Below, piece by piece: positions 12,601 through 21,600 of a stretch of 64,000 nt of DNA. Origin of the DNA: Acanthaster planci (lineage: Eukaryota; Echinodermata; Asteroidea; Valvatida; Acanthasteridae). The position numbers and the translations under genes were made by a program. Under the pieces are notes generated by a model, which was given only the letters and a program-made list of their open reading frames with translations, was not told where the DNA came from and did not search any database. The stretch spans positions 1 to 64,000 of the forward strand of contig NW_019091613.1 in the NCBI RefSeq assembly GCF_001949145.1, given 5' to 3'. Numbering within the stretch: the first letter of the stretch is position 1; every line of letters begins with the position of its first letter.

Positions 12601-15600
12601 ACTGCTGGCCAATTTCTATTCTCCCTTGTTTTTCTGAAATCCTTGAAGGAATTGTCTACAACCGACTCTCTCGTTTCATTTCTCACCATAATATCCTTTT
12701 TGACCACCAATTTGGCTTTAGATTTAACCACTCTACCGACATGGCCCTCATTGAGTTTGTCGACAAGATTGCGAATGCCCTCAGCAATAAACTATGTGCC
12801 ATTGGTGTTTTCATTGATCTTTCTAAAGCTTTTGACACTCTCAATCATGCTATTCTTTCCAAACTCTATCACTATGGCATCAGAGGTATTCCACTTCAAT
12901 GGTTTACTGATTATCTTTCTAACAGGTACCAGGCACCTGTTAGTACCAGGCACTTCCATTATGAATTGTGATTCTAATTGTTTAAACATCCAGCATGGAG
13001 TTCCCCAAGGATCTATCCAAGGGCCCCTTCTTTTCTTGCTTACATCAATGATCTTCACAACTCATCATCTCTTCCTAACTTCACTCTTTTTTTTCGCCGA
13101 TGATACGACCATCTTTCACTCCAGTCCCGATGTTGCTTCTCTGGTAGACACTCTCAACTCTGAGCTCCGTGTTATTTTTTCATGGTTTAAAGCCAACAAA
13201 CTTTCTGTAAACCACAGTAAAACTAATTGCATTTTCTTTCCCAAGTTGTCACATTTTCAGAATATCCACTTGCCTCCTCTTGTTATGACAGTACCTCTAT
13301 TAATAGGATCTCTTCTACCAAATTCTTGGGTGTTATCATCGATCAAAACCTCTCTTGGACAGAACATATCTCTTCCATAAACAAAATCTTCTATTGTAAC
13401 ACCATTGTCTTATCCAAATTACGTTTCTTCATTCCGAGCACCTCTTTGGTATTATTGTACAGTTCTCTTATGCTCCCGTATTTAAATTATTGCAACATCG
13501 TTTGGGCAAGCAAAACGAATAACAAATTGAACGCTTTGCTTATCACTCAAAAAAGAGCGATTCGTACTTGCACCTTGTCTCACTCTCGAGCCAACTCTGC
13601 ACCCCTTTTTTGCATGCTTAGGCACCCGCACTGTTACCGACATCAACAACTTACACACTGGTATCTTCATGTTCAAATACATCGATAATCTTCTCCCTAG
13701 TACGTTCTCTTGGTGCTTCACATCGGTCAATGAATTCCACAGTTACTCCACTAGATCCCATAACAATATGTTTATTCCCTTCACTCGCACCGTCTACTCA
13801 ATGATTACCCTTTGCTTTTTCGGTCTCTGTTTATGGAATGCCATTCCCGATGACATCAGGACAAAGTTGTCCCTGGACGAGTTTAAGACCTATTACAAGA
13901 GAACCCTCCTTTCCCATTATGTGACATAGCTTAAATCTTCTTCCATACTTATATCTGCTCCTTTTATTTTATTTTCTTTTAGTCGTCATCAAACGTTACA
14001 GTTTTGTACCGATAACTTTTTGCCATCAGCTATTGTCATGTCTTTTATGTTTTGTCTGTCGTGTTTTCTTTCTTTGTTTTGTTTTGTTTGCTCTCTCGTA
14101 GTTGTTCGTGTTGTCCTTGTTATGTCTTCTGTCTTAAGGGCTGTTTATACAAGCCTCTGCTTATTTCACAGCCCCATGCTCTTTTCTTTTCTCGTTTGTA
14201 CATGGACTGCTTTTCTTTATCTTATCATAAGCTCTAATGTTCTCTTTTCATGAAGTACATGTATCTGTAAAAAGTTATTTACATTCATATTGCTAATTTC
14301 AATGTACTAAGTTTCTTTAATTTCTGATGTATTTTCTTAAGCTTACCATTTTGTCAATTTCTCTGTACCAAGTTCCCTTAATTATCAATGTAATTTAAAA
14401 AAAAAAAAAAGAGTATGGAATAAACATCTTCTTGAATCTTGAATAATGGAACAGTGTATCAAAGGAAAAAGTTTATTCATGATGGCAAAAGTAGATCCAA
14501 TGTTAGAGATTTTTCGCTCTCTATTTTGTGGTCACGGTGATAAGTTGTAGTTTATTGCAAACAAAACAAACAAAATATTGCTAGGATATTACTGGTCCCA
14601 CTTGTATGGCCAAGCTGCAGGCAGTAATCAGGCATTTTGGGAATGTTTACTATTGTTTGTCTGACCGGGCGGCAATGCTCATCAAGCACTTTGAAGTTCC
14701 AGAGTGCTAAATCCTTTTGTGTCCTTCCCCTATGGTTAAACTCTGAAGTAGGCAATTTAAATGAAGTGAAATTAAATCGTGATTATAAACCCTTTGCATC
14801 AAACACACTTACTCGATCCAAAAAGCTGATATAGATGTAAATCAAAACAGGTGGACAAAATTTAACATAAAAATCTTGCCAACCCAGATTTTGTGTAACA
14901 CATGTGCATTCATACTTCTTTAATACTAGGAACTGGAAGGCCCACAGAGGGGGGTTTTCTGTTTAAACTGTGCAAAACCTGCAAACATTTCCGATCAGTA
15001 AACAAAAATTCAAAAATTGAAACTCTTTCCTTTTTACCCAACTATTAAATATATGGATTTAAATCAAGTGATTTAAAAAAAAAACATTTTATTTAAATCG
15101 GATTTAAATCAAGGTGATTGAAATCACACAACCCTAGGTCCAAGAGCACCAAAGTTAAAAGCAGATTTGAATACAATGTAGTTACTTTTTGTCGTGCAGC
15201 TGAATGCATCAGATGACAGGGGTATCGACATCGTCCGTGGGGCCATCCTCAGCTTTGCTAGCACCAGGACCATCTTCAAGTCGGGTTTCAAACTGGTTAT
15301 CTTGGACGAGGCCGACGCAATGACCAATGATGCGCAGAATGCCCTCAGAAGAGGTGAGACTGGAGAGCAGAGAGGTTTGGGTTTCTTAGGACCCTCCTAG
15401 ATCCTTCAAAATCCACAAGGAGGTTTAGATTTATACGAAGGCAGAGTCCATCTGTATTAATTTTTATTGAGCTTGATGTGATCTTGAAGGTAAAGTAGAA
15501 AGAATGTGCCATTGGTTTCTTCTCAATTGTGGATTTTTTAGAGTTTGGAACATTTCCACCAATCTTCAGTGCACAACTATCCCTGACTTCCTTACTTATT

Positions 15601-18600
15601 GCTATCTTTTTTTAGTGATTGAGAAGTTTACAGAGAATACCCGCTTCTGTCTGATCTGCAACTACTTGTCCAAAATCATTCCTGCCCTGCAATCCCGCTG
15701 TACAAGGTTCCGGTTTGGTCCACTCAACCTGCAGCAGATGGTTCCCAGAATCCAACATGTCATCAACGAAGAAGGGTACGTTCAAATCTGTGTAGCGCAG
15801 GGTTGAGATTTCTCAGCTTTTTAGCTGATTCCAGCTTTTTTTGTTTTGGATTTCAACTTTTTTTCTCTTTCTGGCTGTGTACAAAATCATAGGAGATTTT
15901 CACGGTTCAGCTTCCTTATGCCTTTGTCAACTGTTTTCAACTATTTTTATCATTGGTCAATCTCATCTCTGCTAGTGGTTACTGCAATGTGATGTCTTGA
16001 TGGTCTTTTGATTCACACTGAAATTACCAACTGACCTCAAAACGTGCAGTACCGGCTCATTTTCTTGCATCTTGACAGTTGTCATTTCGTAAACCAAAAG
16101 CCCTCTTCGAAATATGTATTAAGTACCAATGAAATGGTTACAGGTAAAATGCGGATTTGTTACTCATCCATCATCGTAACATACGTAGTATTTCTGCTAT
16201 AACCAAACAGCTAACTATAACACTTTTTTGGATCAGTTGCAGTTGGCAGCATTTTTACGGCAGTTAAATATAATGCTGTTAATTTTTTGTGTAAATCATG
16301 ATTGTCATTAGTTCAAGAAATATGTACGCTTTTGTTTTCAATGTCTGCAGAGTCACTGTAACCGAAGATGGTATGGACGCTCTGGTCAGACTATCTAAGG
16401 GAGACATGCGGCGATCTCTCAATATTTTACAGGTGAGTTTGACACTTGCTCGTACATCTGTGATGACATGAGACCACATTGAGGCTGATAAGTGCCACTT
16501 TGTTAAGGGAACAACCTTCCCCAGAAATAACTCCTGGTAAAATATAGGAGTGCATGTTGGAATCATTGTAATCGCATGTAGAAAAACAGGAGAACTTGAT
16601 TAATTAATCTTAAAGGAGTTAATTTATGTAAAGCACACTGTCAAAATTCCAGGCTAAAACCCACAAATATACTTGACTTCAAAATTTAATTATCCAGGCT
16701 AAAACCCACAAATATACTTGACTTCAAAATTTAATTTCGGTACACAACAAAACCAGGAATACTTTGCAGATCAGTTTTCCCCCTCTCTCCATTTTCGTCT
16801 TTGTTGGCAGAGCACACACATGGCATACGACGTCGTCAGTGAGGAGAATGTTTATCAATGTACAGGGCACCCCCTGCGGTCGGACATTGAGAATATCGTA
16901 GACTGGATGCTAAACAAGGACTTCACCACTGCGTATAACAGTATCCTTGCCCAGTCTGGTCAGGTTGCCCCACTGATTTTTGTATTTCCACATGCTAGAT
17001 TAGATGCGTAGGTGATTCCTTGGCCTCTTTCAATACGTAACACAAGGCCATTTCTTTACCTTCGTCCGAATAACACTTTTCCTTTGCTTCTTCCAAATAC
17101 ATTCTGCATGATCCCTTTACCACGTTCAAAGTCAGGACAACGCTTGGCAATTTCTATGCCTCTTCTAAACACAAAACATATGGTTCTTTCAACTGACCTT
17201 CAGAAATCCATTTGATTGTAAATAGATAGCATCAAGCGATTTCTTTTCCCTCTTCCTCATAATACAAGGCAATTCCTTTGCCTCTTCCGAATACATAACA
17301 AACAGCAATTCCTTTGCCTCTTCCGAATACATAACAAACAGCAATTCCTTTGCCTCTTCCGAATACATAACAAACAGCAATTCCTTTGCCTCTCCCAAAT
17401 ACGTAATACAAGGCGATTCCTTTGCCTCTTCCAAATACATGAGACTTAGCAATTCCTTTACCTCTTTGAAATACACAATACTAGTCAATGCCTTTGCCTC
17501 TTCCAAATACATAATACAAGGTGATTCCTTTGCCTCTTCCAAATTCATAACACAAGGCAATTCCTTTGCATCTTCCAAATACATAACAAAAGGCGATTCC
17601 TTAGCCTCTTTCAAGTTCATAACATGAGGCTAATCCTTTGCTTAGTCCAAATACATAGCACAAGGCCATTCCTTTGCATCTTCCAAATACATTCCTTTGC
17701 CTCTTCCCAATTCCTAACATAAGGCGATTCCTTTGCAGTGTTGTAGTACTCGGTTCTCGTACTCGAGTACTGTTTTCAGAGTACTTGTTCTCCGACGTCC
17801 AAGTACTCGTATTCGAACTACAGTTCTTGTACTCGGGCTACAAAATACTCGGAACTCGACATCCAAAAATTGTACTCTAGCATCAAAGTACTTGCATTCG
17901 ATTGACAGTACTCGATAAAAAAATCCTTTAAGTTAACTTACCACGGCTGTTAAAATAAGGTACAAAAATATCGACCCCAATGACCTGATATTTGATACGG
18001 TTCTGACAAAAAGAAGGCCGAACGTGGGACCATTAACGTATACGATCCATTTGCCGTCTGTGCGCATACTTAACCAATCACGTACGCAAATTATATTGTG
18101 GTACTCCAGAATGGTCCCGCGATTTACTTGGGCATTGGTAGTCTTGTTCCTGGACCCGAAAATTTTAACGACGAACCCAGCATACAGAAAATCACAGGTA
18201 TATGAATAATTGAGTCTGGAAAATAGACTTCGCCGCGCCGTGCACATTGTGTCAACTGCTGCAACGCACGCGTAGTGACCGTGACATTGCTAGCCAGATC
18301 ACTTGTTTTTGTAGCCATGCCATCTGTATTCGGTGTTTCTTTTACACAGTGGCAGGTCTTAGAGTCTCTAAATTAAGATAAAACTACTTTTGAATTAGAA
18401 GTACTTGTATTCGTACTCGGAAGTGCAAGTACTTGTACTCGGAAACCAGTACTTGTACTCAGCTGGCAAAGTACTCGACCTATCTTTGTACTCGGCAGTC
18501 AAGGTACTCGGCAGTACTTGATACTCGGAAAAAGGTACTTGACTACAACACTGTTCCTTTGCCTCTTCAAAATACATAATACAAGGCTATTCTTTTGCCT

Positions 18601-21600
18601 CTGCCAAATACATAATGCAAGGCAATTCGTTAGCCTCTTCCAAATACATAATACAAGGCAATTCCTTAGCCTCTTCCAAATACATAATGCAAGGCAATTC
18701 CTTAGCCTCTTCAAAATAAATAACACAAGGCGATTCCTGTGTGTCTTCCAAATACATAACACAAGTCCATTCCTTTGCTTCATCCAAATATATAACACAA
18801 GGTGATTCCTTTTCTTCTTCCTAATTTTTAACACAAGGCGATTCCTTTGCCGCTTCCAAATACATACGACTCTGTAATTCCTTTGCTTCTTCTAAATACC
18901 TAATACTAGACAATTCCTTTGCCTCCTCCAAATAAATAACACAAGGCGATTCCTGTGTGTCTTCCAAATACATAACACAAGTCCATTCCTTTGGCTCATC
19001 CAAATATATAACACAAGGTGATTTCCCTCTTCCAAATTTATAACACAAGCAATTCCTTTGCCTCTTCCAAATACATAATACAAGGCAATTCTTTTGCCTC
19101 TTCCAAATTCATAACACAAGGCAATTCCTTAGCCTCCCAAATACATAATACAAGGCAATTCTTTTGCCTCTTCCAAATACATAATACAAGGCAATTCCTT
19201 TGCCTCCCAAATTCATAATACAAGGCAATTCCTTAGCCTCCCAAATTCATAACACAAGGCAATTCCTTAGCCTCTTCCAAATACATAACACAAGGCAATT
19301 CCTTAGCCTCTTCCAAATACATAATACAAGGCAATTCCTTAGCCTCTTCCAAATACATAATACAAGGCAATTCCTTAGCCTCTTCCAAATACATAATACA
19401 AGGCAATTCCTTAGCCTCTTCCAAATACATAACACAAGGCAATTCCTTAGCCTCTTCCAAATACATAATACAAGGCAATTCCTTTGCCTCATCCAAATTC
19501 ATAACACAAGGCGATTCTTTTGCCTCGTCGAAATACATAATACAAGGCAATTCCTCTGCCTCTTTCAAATGCATAAGACTTGGCCATTCCTTTGCCTCTC
19601 CTAAATATATGACTTTGCAATTCCTTTGCCTCTTCAAAATACCAAACACAAGGCGATTCCTTAGCCTCTTTCAAATGCTTAACACAAAGCGATTCATTTA
19701 CGTCTTCAAAATAGCTAACACAAGGCAATTCCTTTGCCTCTTAAAAATAAATAATACAAGGCAATTCCTAAGCCTCTTCTAAATACATAATACAAGGCAA
19801 TTCCTTTGCCTCTTCCAAATAAATAACACAAGGCGATTCTTTCGCCGCTTCCAAATACATACGACTCCCCAATTCCTTTGCCTCTTCTAAATAAGATGAG
19901 GGATTTCCTTTTCTAAATGAAGCCAGGCTCTTCAGTGTCTCTTGCAAAAATTACTCTGGCAATTTCTGTGCCAGTTTAAATTGATCAGGCAGCTTTGGTG
20001 TCTCTTAGCAGGGGGTTTCAAAATGTTTCAGAGTAGCAGGTAGATGGATGAAAGTAGGTGGCAGTGAGTCCCAGCCCGTAATGGAGGAGGGGGGCACTGT
20101 CTGCCAAAGGCTTTGGAAGTTTAACAGGTGGTAGGTGCTCTTTGATACAATCTAGGCATTTTCCTGGCATGCGGTTTTGTTCGTGTGCACCAGCACCTTG
20201 AATTCTGATTTGACAGAAATAAAATTGATATCTGATATGCAACAAGATGTGATGAGGATAAGTCTGGAAGGTTTGCATGGTGAAGAGGTATAAAAGAAAG
20301 TAGGTTTGCGGTAGCTCCATGGACGTATCTCTTTTGTGAGTATTTGCGGTTCTGAAAAGAACCAGTGGTACTCGACGTTTCAAGCAGTCTGCTCTGCTCG
20401 TCATTAGGAGAATGCCACATACTGACTGGGAGTGGAGCTTAAGTAGTCTGGTGGAGGATTCTGGAGACGGGGATTAGTCTGATGATGCGTGAAGGCGGAA
20501 AGTCTGGAGAAGGGATTAGGCTGGCTCGGTGATGTGTGGTGGAAACTTAGTCAGGTGTGGCAGTACTGATGTGGGTGTGGATGGGTAAACATGGGAAGAA
20601 CTCGGGCAGGGTGCCAAGGGTATAGATGACCCCTGAGGCAGACTAAGAAGGGTTGAGGATGGGGCGCCAGATGTCACTGATGGTGAAGCCTGTGTTTTTC
20701 CGCTGTAGTGCTGTGGAGATGTGATGGAGTTCTGGTTCTAGGTGGTCTTGGTCGCAGATGTTGTATGCTCGACGTACGAGGGTTCTGTTGACGGAGGCCT
20801 TGATGCTGGGGTGGTGGAATGACCAGTTGTTCAGGTAGCGGTCGGTGTGTGTTGGCTTCCTATATACTGTGCGGGATAGGGTGCCATCTGGTAGTCTTGA
20901 AACCTCGACATCCAAGAATGCGATGCGTCCGTGTTGTTCCTTCTCCATGGTGAACTGGATGTCGTTGTGTTGGCTGTTGAGATGTTGAAGGAACAGCTGG
21001 AGGTCTTGTGGGCTATGTGGCCAGACGACGAAGGTGTCGTCCACATACCGGATCCATACGCTGGGCTTGAGGTCCGCGGAGAAGAGGGCTGTCTGCTCAA
21101 ATTCTTCCATGAACAGGTCTGCCAGAACCGGGGATAGAGGCGATCCCATGGAGGTTCCGGAAGACTGCTCGAAGAATTTGTCTCTCCACTGGAAGCAGGA
21201 AGATGATACGCAGCTGATCGGGAGATCGTGGATTTGATGTGGTGTGAGGTTGGTCCGGTCGCTGAGTGAGTGATCTTGAAGTAACCTGTCCTTGGCGATG
21301 GTGCATGCTTTGGATGTGGGTACGTTAGTGAAGAGAGAGACTACATCGAAGCTCGGATGAACATCAGATGAACATCGGACTAACAACGGACTAATCCCTG
21401 TCTTCAGAATCCTCCACCAGACTACTTAAGCTCCACTCCCAGTCAGTATCTGGCATTCTCCTGATGACGAGCAAAGCATACTGCTCGAAACGTCGAGTAC
21501 CACTGGTTCTTTTCAGAACCGCAAATACTCACAAAAGAGATACGTCCATGGAGCTACCGCAAACCTACTTTCTATTATAAGATGTAATGAGATGAAATAC

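Larger units (their letters stand above)
20296..21572 (-). mobile_element. Penelope-like element fragment with inverted terminal arms
   Basis: A 184-bp segment at 20296-20479 is repeated in inverted orientation at 21389-21572, with few mismatches. Between the arms, on the minus strand, lies a reverse transcriptase of the Penelope family. Each arm carries the hammerhead-type sequence known from Penelope-like terminal repeats. The element lacks the N-terminal part of the protein and no GIY-YIG endonuclease is seen after the RT, so it is incomplete. The arms meet the RT directly on the 5' side, as expected from a 5'-truncated insertion with an inverted partial copy. It lies in the RFC5 intron between exons at 16963 and 23473. 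Confidence 0.85.

Noticed and set aside
13982-14253. Hydrophobic short frames after the LINE RT
   Set aside because: They lie in the T-rich LINE 3' untranslated tail and are composition artefacts.
17189-17620. Minus-strand frame of 143 codons with a related repeat
   Set aside because: This is the left block of the same minisatellite, not a gene.
19233-19649. Long minus-strand frame with a 12-residue repeat ([12 protein letters not shown])
   Set aside because: It is the translation of a 36-bp minisatellite in an RFC5 intron. Other frames are open for the same reason, and no start or splice context supports a protein.
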